Positions 1 to 8,687 of a stretch of 50,296 nucleotides of DNA are shown piece by piece; the stretch's first letter is position 1, and every line of letters starts with the position of its first letter. The stretch is taken from contig JAQXDI010000050.1 in NCBI GenBank assembly GCA_029251465.1, positions 1 to 50,296 on the forward strand, read 5' to 3'. Made by a program: the position numbers and the translations under genes. This DNA is from Ascidiaceihabitans sp. (lineage in GTDB: Bacteria; Pseudomonadota; Alphaproteobacteria; Rhodobacterales; Rhodobacteraceae). The notes beneath the pieces were generated by a model. The model did not search any database. It was not told the DNA's origin and saw nothing but the letters and a program-made list of their open reading frames with translations.

Positions 1-2
1 CT

Positions 3-1877
3 TTGCAATTTGGCGCGCGACTTTTAAACCCGAGATTGGAAGAATTTACACCTGCATCCAATGTTTCTAGAATACTGCAGGACGTCGACCCAATCCAACT
101 GACTTCTCAGTCTAAATCGTCCGTAGCGCGTTTACCCATTTCTGGACAAGCATTGAGTGATCAACCGTCCGCATCACAACGAGAAAGTCTGCAGGTGATA
201 CAAGAGCAACTGATTCAAGAAATCGGATCAGCTTCTTCGCGCGGATTGCTTAGTCCTGATTTAGTTTTTCGTCAGCCTTCCATCAGTCGCAAAAACCCCC
301 ATGTTGATGTCAGTATTTTCAATTCTTCCCATATTCGGCAAAACGAAACTGAAACCCAGAACAGACAAATTCGCATTACTTCCAGCGCCGACAATTTGTT
401 TCCGGAAAACCCGATTGATGGTATCATGTCGTCTGGGCAAAAGTGCATAAATCTTGACCGCGTTGACATCAATGCTTGGAGTGACAATAGACCTTTCGAA
501 CAACAGTTGGGAGATCGTCGCCGCGCCATTTTTGGAGAGTTTGATCAAATTGACGAGAGCAATTCTATTGCTCTTGTGCGGTTGTACATCCATTTTGGTT
601 TTGGTGCCGAAGCCAAAAACACTCTAAATTTGATTGAAGACGGGTTCAACAATTGGTCAGAATTGTTCGAGATTGCGCAGATCTTGGAATATGGCTCTGC
701 TGAAGACGGGGGAGTTTTGCAGAAATATTCGGAGTGCGATTCCGTAGCAGCACTTTGGGCAGTTATGTCTTCGAGAACATTAAGTGAAGACAAAATTGTG
801 AATACACAAGCTGTGCTAAGGGCGCTCGATTCCCTACCAGCCCACCTGAGAAAACTCTTATCACCAGATCTAAGTATGCGCCTTTTGAAATACGGAGATC
901 AACCTAGCGCACAAACTGCAATGCGCAACCTTGATCGCCTTGGAACGCAACTTGATGGGCGTGCATTGTTGGCAAGCGCAGAGATAGAGATCTCAAAAGG
1001 GGAATCAGAGTTAGCAGAAAAAATGCTTACTGATGTAGTGAATTCAAACTCAGAATTCTCGGCTCGGGCTTTGATTGGATTAATAAAATCTGAGATGGAC
1101 ACGGGGCGTACCATAGACATTGCCACAGCAAGTTTGGTTGAAGCCTATGCCACAGAACTCAATGGCTCTCCCATTGGAGATGAACTAAAAAGAATACATA
1201 TATTAGCTCTCGCGAAATCTGGTCAATTCGATAAAGCTTTTGATACAGTGAAAAAGCTGAGTGTATCTCAGAACGTGCAAGCCCTAAAATCAAATTTATT
1301 TGAGATACTATCTACTGAAGCCAAAGATGCAAGTTTCTTGCAAATTGTTTTTGCGCAAGTATCAAGCCTAGTAGAATTGGAAAACAAGGATAGCGTTTTT
1401 GAAGTCGCGAAGCGCTTGCAGAAACTTGGTTTTTCGGAAACATCAGAGCGGATATTGATTGATGCTAACGTTGGCGTGAATACGCCTGAACAAAAGAAGT
1501 TGCGTGCTGAAATTGCGCTAAACTTAGGCAGGCCAGCTGCAGCAAATGCACTCTTGATTGACCTTGAGGGTCACGACGTAATCAAATTGATGGCTCAAGC
1601 AAAAGAGAAAAAATCTGAATGGACTTCAGCCTACAACCTATATTCCCAAGTGGATGACTTCGAAGCGGCACAAAACAACGCTTGGCTCGCCGAAGAATGG
1701 CAATCTCTTACGGATCCGAGTATTTCTGGTTTTGGACAGTTACTCCCTGTTTCGAACCGGGCCCTGGATCAGTCAGAGGGGACGGCTGGTATGATGGCTA
1801 GATCTCAAGGATTATTGGCAGAAAGCTTGCAATCAAGGGAGTTGATTGATTCCATCTTACAAAATAATCTCGAATAA
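3..1877 (+). CDS. Helical-repeat (TPR-like) protein of the flagellar cluster, 5' end probably outside window
   Basis: I do not recognise a named family. The frame is open from the first bases of the window and the only early start is a TTG at base 3, so the true start is probably upstream. The first ~200 residues are polar and look disordered. From about residue 200 to 560 the sequence is a run of amphipathic helices rich in Ala, Leu and Glu with TPR-like spacing (for example SGQFDKAFDTVKKL and NLGRPAAANALLIDLEG). No signal peptide or membrane segment is visible in the part present. It lies 75 bp ahead of a lytic transglycosylase and flhA on the same strand, so it probably belongs to flagellar assembly or motility. 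That role is inferred from position only. By eye the DNA is more AT-rich than the 37-48 kb part of the window. Confidence 0.7.
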   Translation: MQFGARLLNPRLEEFTPASNVSRILQDVDPIQLTSQSKSSVARLPISGQALSDQPSASQRESLQVIQEQLIQEIGSASSRGLLSPDLVFRQPSISRKNPHVDVSIFNSSHIRQNETETQNRQIRITSSADNLFPENPIDGIMSSGQKCINLDRVDINAWSDNRPFEQQLGDRRRAIFGEFDQIDESNSIALVRLYIHFGFGAEAKNTLNLIEDGFNNWSELFEIAQILEYGSAEDGGVLQKYSECDSVAALWAVMSSRTLSEDKIVNTQAVLRALDSLPAHLRKLLSPDLSMRLLKYGDQPSAQTAMRNLDRLGTQLDGRALLASAEIEISKGESELAEKMLTDVVNSNSEFSARALIGLIKSEMDTGRTIDIATASLVEAYATELNGSPIGDELKRIHILALAKSGQFDKAFDTVKKLSVSQNVQALKSNLFEILSTEAKDASFLQIVFAQVSSLVELENKDSVFEVAKRLQKLGFSETSERILIDANVGVNTPEQKKLRAEIALNLGRPAAANALLIDLEGHDVIKLMAQAKEKKSEWTSAYNLYSQVDDFEAAQNNAWLAEEWQSLTDPSISGFGQLLPVSNRALDQSEGTAGMMARSQGLLAESLQSRELIDSILQNNLE

Positions 1878-1952
1878 TTCGGCACTCTTATGTGATGTTA
1901 GTTACTAAAAATAAACTGTATTTTCCGATACTCAACCGATCACAGAACGTGA

Positions 1953-2675
1953 TTGGATTTTACATTGCTTCAAACTTCAAAATCAATTTTTGCTAATAGC
2001 ACTGTCTTTAGAGTGCTTTCGCTATTAGTCAGTGCGGCATTTTCCGCCCCAGTGCTGGCATCCACCGAACAGGTTTGTGATAAAGCGGCTCAATTTGCAG
2101 CATCGAAAACAGATGTACCGCTTGCCCTTTTACGAACAATCACACGGGCTGAAACTGGGAGGCAAAAGGGTATAGGTTTCGTTCCATGGCCTTGGACGGT
2201 GAATATGGAAGGTACTGGAAAGTGGTTTGAATCGGAGGACAGCGCGCGCGCCTACGTTTTCCGCCACTTCAAACAAGGTGCCCGTAGTTTTGACGTCGGC
2301 TGCTTTCAAATAAACTACAAATGGCATGGTGATGCATTTTCTTCGATCGAAGAAATGTTCGATCCGGATAAAAATGCTTTGTATGCTGCGCAATTTTTGG
2401 AGTCGCTTCGCGCAGAATTGGGGTCATGGTCCGCTGCCGTTGGTGCTTATCATTCAAGGACACCAAAATACGCAAACTTATACAAAGCGCGATATGAAAA
2501 AATCCTTGCTGGATTGGGTAACGAAATACCTGATTTACCCATCGAAACAGCAACGGGACTTAATGACTATCCCTTACTCTCCAAGCAAAATCACGCGGCA
2601 ATCTTGGGCTCTTTGGTACCGTTAAAACCATCTAGCATCAATGTTGATAGCACCTCTTTGATTTCAGGAGGATAG
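1953..2675 (+). CDS. Lytic transglycosylase (SLT domain), flagellar cluster
   Basis: Predicted periplasmic peptidoglycan-cleaving enzyme. The N terminus has a hydrophobic stretch ending in an Ala-rich cleavage region (FSAPVLA, about residues 31-37), as in a Sec signal peptide. The SLT fold follows: a likely catalytic Glu in ITRAETGR, then VGCFQINYKWHG, the conserved AAQFLESLRAELGSW helix, and GAYHSRTPKYANLYKARY near residue 170. The last ~50 residues are a low-conservation tail. The start is a TTG at 1953 with no clear ribosome site; TTG at 1965 is an alternative. It ends 6 bp before flhA and is probably in the same transcript. As the FlgJ of this cluster lacks a muramidase domain, this enzyme is the natural candidate to open the cell wall for the rod (inference). 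Confidence 0.85.
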   Translation: MDFTLLQTSKSIFANSTVFRVLSLLVSAAFSAPVLASTEQVCDKAAQFAASKTDVPLALLRTITRAETGRQKGIGFVPWPWTVNMEGTGKWFESEDSARAYVFRHFKQGARSFDVGCFQINYKWHGDAFSSIEEMFDPDKNALYAAQFLESLRAELGSWSAAVGAYHSRTPKYANLYKARYEKILAGLGNEIPDLPIETATGLNDYPLLSKQNHAAILGSLVPLKPSSINVDSTSLISGG

Positions 2676-2681
2676 AGTTCA

Positions 2682-4763
2682 ATGCTGATGAATTCCAAAG
2701 CCCTATTTAGTCCTACAGTTCTTCTTGCAGTCGCATTGATGGCGATCATCGTCATGATGATTTTGCCGGTTCCATCTGTAATTTTGGACATTGGTTTGGC
2801 GGCTTCGTTTGCTCTCGCGATCTTGATTTTTACGATTACCCTTTTCATCGAGCGGCCTTTAGATTTCTCTGCGTTTCCAACGATTCTATTGGCATCGCTG
2901 ATGCTACGCTTGTCGCTTAATGTATCTTCAACAAAGTTGATTATCGGGCAGGGACATACTGGTACGCAAGCTGCGGGTGAAGTGATCGAAGGATTCGCCC
3001 AGTTCATTATGGGCGGTAGTGTTTTTCTTGGATTAGTCGTGTTCTGCGTTTTGTTGATTGTCAACTTCATGGTGATCACCAAAGGCGCTGCTCGCATGGC
3101 CGAAGTTGGTGCAAGGTTCGCTTTGGACGCAATGCCTGGCAAGCAGTTGGCAATCGATAGTGACATGTCAGCTGGCGCGATTGACCATCAAGAAGCCAAA
3201 GCACGTCGCGAGCGCGAGCAACAGGAAACGACGTTTTTTGGATCCCTCGACGGTGCGTCAAAATTCGTAAAGGGCGATGCAGTAGCGGGCCTGCTAATTA
3301 CTCTCTTGAACCTCGTTGCGGGATTGATAATGGGCATTGCCGTCCATGGAATGCCAGTTGGTGCAGCGTTCGAAACCTATGCAATTTTGACGGTTGGCGA
3401 TGGGCTTGTAACTCAGATTCCTGCGGTAATTATTTCCATCGCATCTGCACTGTTGTTGGCGCGAGGCGGTGCCCAAGGTGCGACAGACTTGGCTGTCTTT
3501 GCACAACTCGGTCGTCATCCAACTGCGCTGGCCACTGTAGCTGTTTTAATGGGGGGGTTTGCCTTACTTCCGGGTCTGCCTTTCCTTCCGTTCATGATAG
3601 GCGCCATCGGTTTAGGCACAGCTGCTTATTTCATTCGGCGCAATAATGCGACTGAGGCTGGAGTCGAACCAGAGACTTCAGAGGACTTACAGTCTCCAAC
3701 TGAACGCCCATTGGGAGACATTTTGGAGCTGGACGACATTCATATCGAGTTTGCGCCTGATTTGGTTAACATGGTGTTGGATCCAGGAACCGGATTGGAT
3801 GCTCGTATCGTAAACATGCGCACCCATGTCGCCTCTGTATTTGGCCTAATTTTGCCCGAGATTCGCCTTACTGATCATCCTGGTTTGGCAAGCGGAACAT
3901 ACATCGTCCGCATTCAAGGCGTGGAGCAAGCTCGTGCAAATGTTAGCCCGGATCAAATACTGGCACTTGTGCCTGACGGCCCCGTAACTTTGCCCGAAGG
4001 CGAAGATACGATCGAACCTGTTTATGGTGCGCCAGCGCGGTGGATCAATGATCGCGACCAAGAAAGCGCTGCGATGAACGGTATTACTTTGGTGACACCC
4101 ACGGAAATTTTGGCAACGCATCTGCTAGAAGTAGTTAAGCGAAACTTCAGCAGGTTGCTTACATTGAAATCACTGCGCCGACTGATGGCGGAAATGGTTA
4201 ACATAACAGATCCGGCACGCGCTGAAGCGAATAGAAAACTGCTGGATGAATTGATCCCTGACAAAGTGCCAGTTGATGTTTTGCATGCGGTCTTGCGACT
4301 CTTGTTGGACGAGCAAGTTTCGATCCGAAATCTGCCGCTAATCTTAGAAGCAACGGCCGAAGCGCGGGGTCAAAATGCGATGCCTGAGGCGATATGTGAA
4401 CATGTTCGTCAAAGGTTGGGTTTCCAGTTAGTGGCTGAAGTGCGTCGCGACGATGGAACTGTTCCATTGGTGCAGTTGGCTCCGGAATGGGAGGACACAT
4501 TTGCGACCTACCAAGTCGACGCAGATCGGGGGTTGGACATTGCGCTGCCGCCAGACATTTTCAATTTGTTGGCAGACAATGTTGCGGCAAAACTGCAAGA
4601 TGCGAACCAAAATGGTGTCTTTCCGGCGATAGTTACCAACACACGTCGCCGAAGATTTCTGCGGACAGTTATGCGGGCAAAGGGTTTGACTGCGCCGGTA
4701 TTGTCATTCGAGGAAATTGGTGTCGATGCGCGTCCTGCGTTAGTTGGTGTCGTGCCAGCATAA
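2682..4763 (+). CDS. flhA: Flagellar export apparatus protein FlhA
   Basis: FlhA is the large inner-membrane component of the flagellar type III export gate. Its cytosolic domain docks export substrates and chaperones. The 693 residues match the family's usual length. Several hydrophobic segments lie in about residues 10-310, with the FHIPEP signature LMLRLSLNVSSTKLI near residue 80 and the conserved cytoplasmic loop between membrane segments (GAIDHQEAKARRERE). The soluble C-terminal domain has the conserved LTLKSLRRLMAEMVN stretch. The ATG at 2682 has a strong AGGAGG about ten bases upstream; ATG 2688 is a weaker alternative. The stop overlaps the fliR start (TAATG), indicating translational coupling. 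Confidence 0.97.
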   Translation: MLMNSKALFSPTVLLAVALMAIIVMMILPVPSVILDIGLAASFALAILIFTITLFIERPLDFSAFPTILLASLMLRLSLNVSSTKLIIGQGHTGTQAAGEVIEGFAQFIMGGSVFLGLVVFCVLLIVNFMVITKGAARMAEVGARFALDAMPGKQLAIDSDMSAGAIDHQEAKARREREQQETTFFGSLDGASKFVKGDAVAGLLITLLNLVAGLIMGIAVHGMPVGAAFETYAILTVGDGLVTQIPAVIISIASALLLARGGAQGATDLAVFAQLGRHPTALATVAVLMGGFALLPGLPFLPFMIGAIGLGTAAYFIRRNNATEAGVEPETSEDLQSPTERPLGDILELDDIHIEFAPDLVNMVLDPGTGLDARIVNMRTHVASVFGLILPEIRLTDHPGLASGTYIVRIQGVEQARANVSPDQILALVPDGPVTLPEGEDTIEPVYGAPARWINDRDQESAAMNGITLVTPTEILATHLLEVVKRNFSRLLTLKSLRRLMAEMVNITDPARAEANRKLLDELIPDKVPVDVLHAVLRLLLDEQVSIRNLPLILEATAEARGQNAMPEAICEHVRQRLGFQLVAEVRRDDGTVPLVQLAPEWEDTFATYQVDADRGLDIALPPDIFNLLADNVAAKLQDANQNGVFPAIVTNTRRRRFLRTVMRAKGLTAPVLSFEEIGVDARPALVGVVPA

Positions 4764-5533
4764 TGGAAAATTTGGCCCAACTGTCTGATCTAACAAATGT
4801 CTACTATTGGCATGGGTTTACAGTTTTCCTGCGTGTTGGTGCCGTGGTTTCCCTTTTGCCAGCATTTGGCGAGGAATCAGTGCCAATGCGCGTAAAGCTG
4901 GCGGTCACTATTGCGTTTACCATGATCGTTGCAGCGGGCGTTCCAGTCTCTTCAATTCCCAACGGCTTAGGGGCCGTTTTGACAACGGCTTTGTCAGAAA
5001 CTATTTCAGGGCTTTTGATTGGCGTAGGTATCCGGTTGTTCGTTTTGGCCCTGCAAACGGCTGGTGCGATCGCCGCTCAATCAACGTCGCTATCTCAATT
5101 GCTGGGTGGCGCTGCAATCGAACCATTGGCCGCTATTGGGTATGTTTTAACCATCGCAGGTTTGGCGCTCGCGGTAATGATGGGGTTGCATGTTAAGGCA
5201 GCTGAATTGATGATTTTATCTTACGACATTTTGCCATCCAACTTGTTCATTGGTGGAAGTGATGTAGCGGAATGGGGAGTCGCGCAAGTCAAACGTGCTT
5301 TTGAATTGGCCTTTACATTAGGTGCACCGTTCATCCTTTTGTCAGTTCTCTACAACCTAACCTTAGGCGCAATAAACAAAGCCATGCCGCAACTTATGGT
5401 GGCGTTTGTGGGCGCACCTGTCATTACGGCAGGCGGATTGTTCCTCTTGTGCGTTGCGTCCCCATTGATGCTCAAAGTCTGGTTGGACGCTTTAGATAGC
5501 TTTATGGCAAATCCCTTTGTGTTGCTCCCATGA
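4763..5533 (+). CDS. fliR: Flagellar biosynthetic protein FliR
   Basis: FliR is an inner-membrane part of the FliPQR export channel. The product is 256 residues, the usual family size, with about six hydrophobic segments. The family-typical stretches LLIGVGIRLFVLALQTAGAI and NLTLGAINKAMPQL are present. The open frame runs further upstream inside flhA (from 4487), but that extension is shadow sequence. The start at 4763 overlaps the flhA stop by one base and gives the normal FliR N terminus MENLAQLSDL. It overlaps flhB by four bases (ATGA). fliP, its usual partner, is not in this window; fliQ is at 10204-10473 on the other strand. Confidence 0.95.
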   Translation: MENLAQLSDLTNVYYWHGFTVFLRVGAVVSLLPAFGEESVPMRVKLAVTIAFTMIVAAGVPVSSIPNGLGAVLTTALSETISGLLIGVGIRLFVLALQTAGAIAAQSTSLSQLLGGAAIEPLAAIGYVLTIAGLALAVMMGLHVKAAELMILSYDILPSNLFIGGSDVAEWGVAQVKRAFELAFTLGAPFILLSVLYNLTLGAINKAMPQLMVAFVGAPVITAGGLFLLCVASPLMLKVWLDALDSFMANPFVLLP

Positions 5534-6615
5534 GTGGTCAGGATGACGATACCGAAAAGTCGTTTGATCCGACGCCAAAGAAGCTTGAAGATGCTCGTAA
5601 AAAGGGCGAAATTGCCCGGTCAACGGATTTAAATACTGCAGCCAGTTATGCGGGGCTGTCGTTGGCGTTTTTATTAGTCGGGGCGACAGTTGTGCAAAAT
5701 CTGGGCACAACATTAACGACATTGCTCGATCAACCAGGAACGCTGTCCAAATTGGTTTTTGAAGGCGATGCAGCAACTCCAATAGGGGGCATCGCAAAAG
5801 GCGTCGGTTGGGCTGTTTTGCCGATCTTCTTGTTGCCTGCACTTGCTGTGCTAATGACGATTGCGGCACAAAACGGGTTCGTTTTCGCCCCTTCAAAGCT
5901 TGAACCAAAGCTCTCGAAAATTTCCGTTATCTCAAACGCTAAAAACAAATTTGGTCGCAGCGGGCTGTTTGAGTTTGCCAAAAGCTTTTCAAAACTGGTC
6001 ATATTTTCCACCTGTTTGGCGTTTTTCCTTAAAGGCCGTTTGCCCGAAATTGTGACGTCTGTGCAGTTATCTCCTGGGATGATCGTTACGTATTTGGCCG
6101 AATTGTGCATCGCCTTTTTGTTCGTGGTTGTTGTTGTGGCTGGCGCAATGGGTGCGATCGATGCGTTTTGGCAGCACTCTGAACACATTAGGAAAAACCG
6201 TATGTCTCGCAAAGACATGACTGACGAGAGCAAAGAGTCAGAAGGTGATCCACACCTTAAGCAAGAACGACGCCAGCGGGCCCAGGCTATAGCCATGAAT
6301 CAGATGATGGCTGATGTTCCTGACGCTGATGTGGTGATTGTTAATCCTACTCACTACTCAGTTGCTCTAAAATGGAGCCGTTCATCCGGATCAGCGCCAA
6401 TCTGTGTCGCTAAAGGCCTAGATGAAGTGGCGGCACGCATTCGTGAAGTAGCACAAAGCAACGGTGTTCCGATTCGCAGTGATCCACCAACAGCGCGTGC
6501 CCTATTCGCTGTCGTCGATATTGGAGTCGAAATTCCGACTGACTTGTATCAGTCAGTAGCGGCTGCCATTCGATTTGCCGAAGATATGCGTGAACGCGCC
6601 AAACAGCAGGTCTAA
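5530..6615 (+). CDS. flhB: Flagellar export switch protein FlhB
   Basis: FlhB controls the switch from rod/hook to filament export by self-cleavage. The 361-residue protein starts with the conserved KSFDPTPKKLEDARKKGEIA segment, has four hydrophobic segments over about residues 40-215, and then a charged linker. The cytoplasmic domain carries the autocleavage motif NPTH at residues 272-275. The family-typical VAKGLDEVAARIREVA and DPPTARALF follow. The ATG overlaps the fliR stop. It is followed two bases later by a small coiled-coil gene. FliK, which triggers the switch, is encoded at 16854-18356. Confidence 0.97.
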   Translation: MSGQDDDTEKSFDPTPKKLEDARKKGEIARSTDLNTAASYAGLSLAFLLVGATVVQNLGTTLTTLLDQPGTLSKLVFEGDAATPIGGIAKGVGWAVLPIFLLPALAVLMTIAAQNGFVFAPSKLEPKLSKISVISNAKNKFGRSGLFEFAKSFSKLVIFSTCLAFFLKGRLPEIVTSVQLSPGMIVTYLAELCIAFLFVVVVVAGAMGAIDAFWQHSEHIRKNRMSRKDMTDESKESEGDPHLKQERRQRAQAIAMNQMMADVPDADVVIVNPTHYSVALKWSRSSGSAPICVAKGLDEVAARIREVAQSNGVPIRSDPPTARALFAVVDIGVEIPTDLYQSVAAAIRFAEDMRERAKQQV

Positions 6616-6617
6616 AT

Positions 6618-7031
6618 ATGTCGGATTTCAACAGACTTCATAGCATCACGGACGCGATGTATCTGAAAGCACAACAATCCTTGCGTGCCATCTTGCAGCG
6701 TGAAGCGCATTTACGTGGTGAGCTCAGAAAGCTGGATAGCAATGCCCAAGCAGCTCGCACAGATCAAACGCCTACAATCGGAGACATGCGAGCAATTGGT
6801 GCAGACCTGTTGTGGGAAGGTTGGCTCGTCAAGACCCGCGCACAGCTGAATCTTGAGCTAGCACGGGTCTTAGTCCAAAAAGAGCAGAATATTGGAAGAG
6901 TGCGGAAGGCGTTTGGCAAAAAAACGGTCAGTGAAAAGCTATTTCAATTGGCCTCCAACGAAAAAGCCAAGGCTGCTCGGCACCGTGCACTTGATCAAGC
7001 AATCGGGCATTCTTTGCAGAGTAAAGATTAG
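6618..7031 (+). CDS. Small helical protein after flhB, FliJ-like candidate
   Basis: The 137-residue product is almost entirely charged, Ala/Leu-rich helix with no signal peptide or membrane segment. It resembles a coiled coil (for example the stretch from LRAILQREAHLRGELRKLD to LNLELARVLVQKEQNIGRVRKAFGKK). Size, composition and position suggest a FliJ- or FlgN-like export chaperone or stalk, but I see no decisive motif. It starts two bases after flhB (TAAATATG), ends the rightward operon, and its stop overlaps the stop of the convergent fliL gene by four bases. No other fliJ candidate is visible in the window, although an ATPase partner, fliI, is. Confidence 0.75.
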   Translation: MSDFNRLHSITDAMYLKAQQSLRAILQREAHLRGELRKLDSNAQAARTDQTPTIGDMRAIGADLLWEGWLVKTRAQLNLELARVLVQKEQNIGRVRKAFGKKTVSEKLFQLASNEKAKAARHRALDQAIGHSLQSKD

Positions 7032-7510
7032 TAATCTTGCCGAGCAATTTCCATAATTAGAACGTCGGAAATGCCGTCTTCCATGTGCTTTTTAGCAACT
7101 TCACGAAGAGCATTTCGCAAGATATCCAAATTGTTTGCGTTGGTGAATTCGCCTTCAAAGCCACCTAGGTTTGCATGATCAAACATAACTTGCAAAAATG
7201 CGTCTCTTAGTTTGGGCTCTCGCGCAAACACGGCATCTTTTCTACCTGCTGGTACTTCGAGGCTCAGCGATAGCACGACAAGTGCGCTTACGTGATCTTT
7301 TGCGACGATCGGGACGACGAACTGGTTGTTCATTTTGAAGTATTCAAAGTTCGCAGCTTTTTCCTCGGCCGCCATTTCCATTTTTTCCTCCTTCTCCTGC
7401 ACCAGTTCGGCTTCTGTCTTTTCGACAGGAGGAGGCCGCAAGAACACTCCTGCGCCAACTCCGGCACCCGAACCAACCAACAAGAGAATAAGTGGAAGTA
7501 ATTTTTTCAT
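7028..7510 (-). CDS. fliL: Flagellar basal body-associated protein FliL
   Basis: FliL surrounds the stator units near the MS ring and affects torque and swarming. The product has 160 residues. It has one N-terminal membrane helix (about residues 3-24, Gly/Ala/Val-rich), then a Glu/Lys-rich linker (residues 33-55), then the periplasmic FliL domain with VPIVAKDHVSALVVLSLSLE and the C-terminal REVAKKHMEDGISDVLIMEI. It is the last gene of the leftward flgB-to-fliL operon, 12 bp after flgH. It converges on the small gene at 6618-7031 with overlapping stop codons. Confidence 0.93.
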   Translation of the reverse strand: MKKLLPLILLLVGSGAGVGAGVFLRPPPVEKTEAELVQEKEEKMEMAAEEKAANFEYFKMNNQFVVPIVAKDHVSALVVLSLSLEVPAGRKDAVFAREPKLRDAFLQVMFDHANLGGFEGEFTNANNLDILRNALREVAKKHMEDGISDVLIMEIARQDY

Positions 7511-7522
7511 GTGACTAAGGCC

Positions 7523-8254
7523 CTAAAAAGGTAAAATAACATCAAGCACTTGCTGTCCCAAGCGCGGTTGTTGAACATCAGTAATTTGCCCACGCCCACC
7601 ATAAGACACACGTGCTGATGCGATCTTGTCATAAGTGATTTCATTTTGGCGCGAGATGTCTTCGGGTCGCACATATCCAGTGACCAGCAGTTCGCGTAAC
7701 TCAAAATTCACGCGCAGTTCCTGTGATCCTGAGATAGACAGGACGCCATTTGGTAAAACATCGACGATTGTGGCTGCGACCCGCAAGGTTAGCTTTTCCT
7801 TGCGTTTTACTGATCCGTTGCCCGATGAGGTGCTGCTTGAGTTTATTGACACCAACTCCGATGCTGATGCCCCTTCAGGCAATGCGTTATCAAGTCGCTG
7901 CGACAGCCCCCCCAATTGCGGAATGCCTAAACTTTCCGCGCCGGATCGTGATCTGCCTGTAGCGTTTGAAATTTCCGCCTTTTCGTCAATTTCGATTACG
8001 ACCGTCAGAATGTCGCCGCGCCGAATTGCGCGCCTGTCACCTAACAGCGATTGCCGCTCTCTGCTCCAAAGTGAGGCTTGATCAATTGGCCGTTCTGGTT
8101 CGATCCGGGCCGGCAACCCTGCAAAAACCATTGCGGAATGCTCTGCTGTTTCAGCAGGGGGCGAGAACGAAGGGGCTTTGCCAATGTGATCGCTTCGTCC
8201 GCATGCGGTCAGTGCCAAAATTCCGACAAGTCCTGAGACATAAAATACACGCAT
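7523..8254 (-). CDS. flgH: Flagellar L-ring lipoprotein FlgH
   Basis: FlgH forms the outer-membrane L ring of the basal body. The 243-residue precursor has a lipoprotein signal with the lipobox LTAC, giving Cys18 as the lipidated residue. The mature part shows typical FlgH features: LWSRERQSLLGDRRAIRRGD followed by the beta-strand ILTVVIEIDEKAEISN, an SGSQELRVNFELREL stretch, and the C-terminal YVRPEDISRQNEITYDKIA. An AAGGTAAG ribosome site precedes the ATG. It sits ten bases after flgA, which helps assemble the neighbouring P ring. flgI itself is not in the window. Confidence 0.95.
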   Translation of the reverse strand: MRVFYVSGLVGILALTACGRSDHIGKAPSFSPPAETAEHSAMVFAGLPARIEPERPIDQASLWSRERQSLLGDRRAIRRGDILTVVIEIDEKAEISNATGRSRSGAESLGIPQLGGLSQRLDNALPEGASASELVSINSSSTSSGNGSVKRKEKLTLRVAATIVDVLPNGVLSISGSQELRVNFELRELLVTGYVRPEDISRQNEITYDKIASARVSYGGRGQITDVQQPRLGQQVLDVILPF

Positions 8255-8264
8255 AATCTTACCT

Positions 8265-8687
8265 TTACTGTGTTACCGCGACGCTTCCGTCTGCTTGGAC
8301 GATGCCAAACAAAGTGGTGCGTGAAGAAAGATTCATAATCCGGACCCGATCCCCAATTCCGCCGCGTTCTAGTGATCGTCCATCGGTGGTGATCATCAGG
8401 CTTTTTCCAGAATATCGTAGGGATACGATTTGATTTCGGTCGACCAACGCAGGCGGTCCGATTTGATCGAAATGGATTGGTCGATTTGGGTACAAGGCCA
8501 CGCGTGCTTCTTGTCCGACAACGTCCCTCATTCGGTCGTAGCTGTCGGTTCGTTCGCCTGTCTTTATTCCCAAATCGGATTCCGAAATTAGATCGCCGGG
8601 GCGCAATGTCCGCGTCGTGACGACAATGTCTGCGACGGCTGATTGTGCGCACAACAACAAGGCGAATGAGGTCAACCAATGTTTCAT
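8265..8687 (-). CDS. flgA: Flagellar P-ring assembly chaperone FlgA
   Basis: FlgA is the periplasmic chaperone for P-ring formation by FlgI. The product is 140 residues, at the short end of the family, essentially a signal peptide (about residues 1-19, ending AVA) plus the SAF/ChapFlgA domain. Visible landmarks are TRTLRPGDLISESDLGIK, EARVALYPNRPI and the final ITTDGRSLERGGIGDRVRIM with NLSSRTTLFGIV. The ATG overlaps the flgG stop by four bases, so translation is probably coupled. Confidence 0.92.
   Translation of the reverse strand: MKHWLTSFALLLCAQSAVADIVVTTRTLRPGDLISESDLGIKTGERTDSYDRMRDVVGQEARVALYPNRPIHFDQIGPPALVDRNQIVSLRYSGKSLMITTDGRSLERGGIGDRVRIMNLSSRTTLFGIVQADGSVAVTQ

Noticed and set aside
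4487..4762. 92-codon upstream extension of FliR in the same frame
   Set aside because: It lies wholly inside the conserved 3' end of flhA; ATG 4763 gives the normal FliR N terminus and overlaps the flhA stop.
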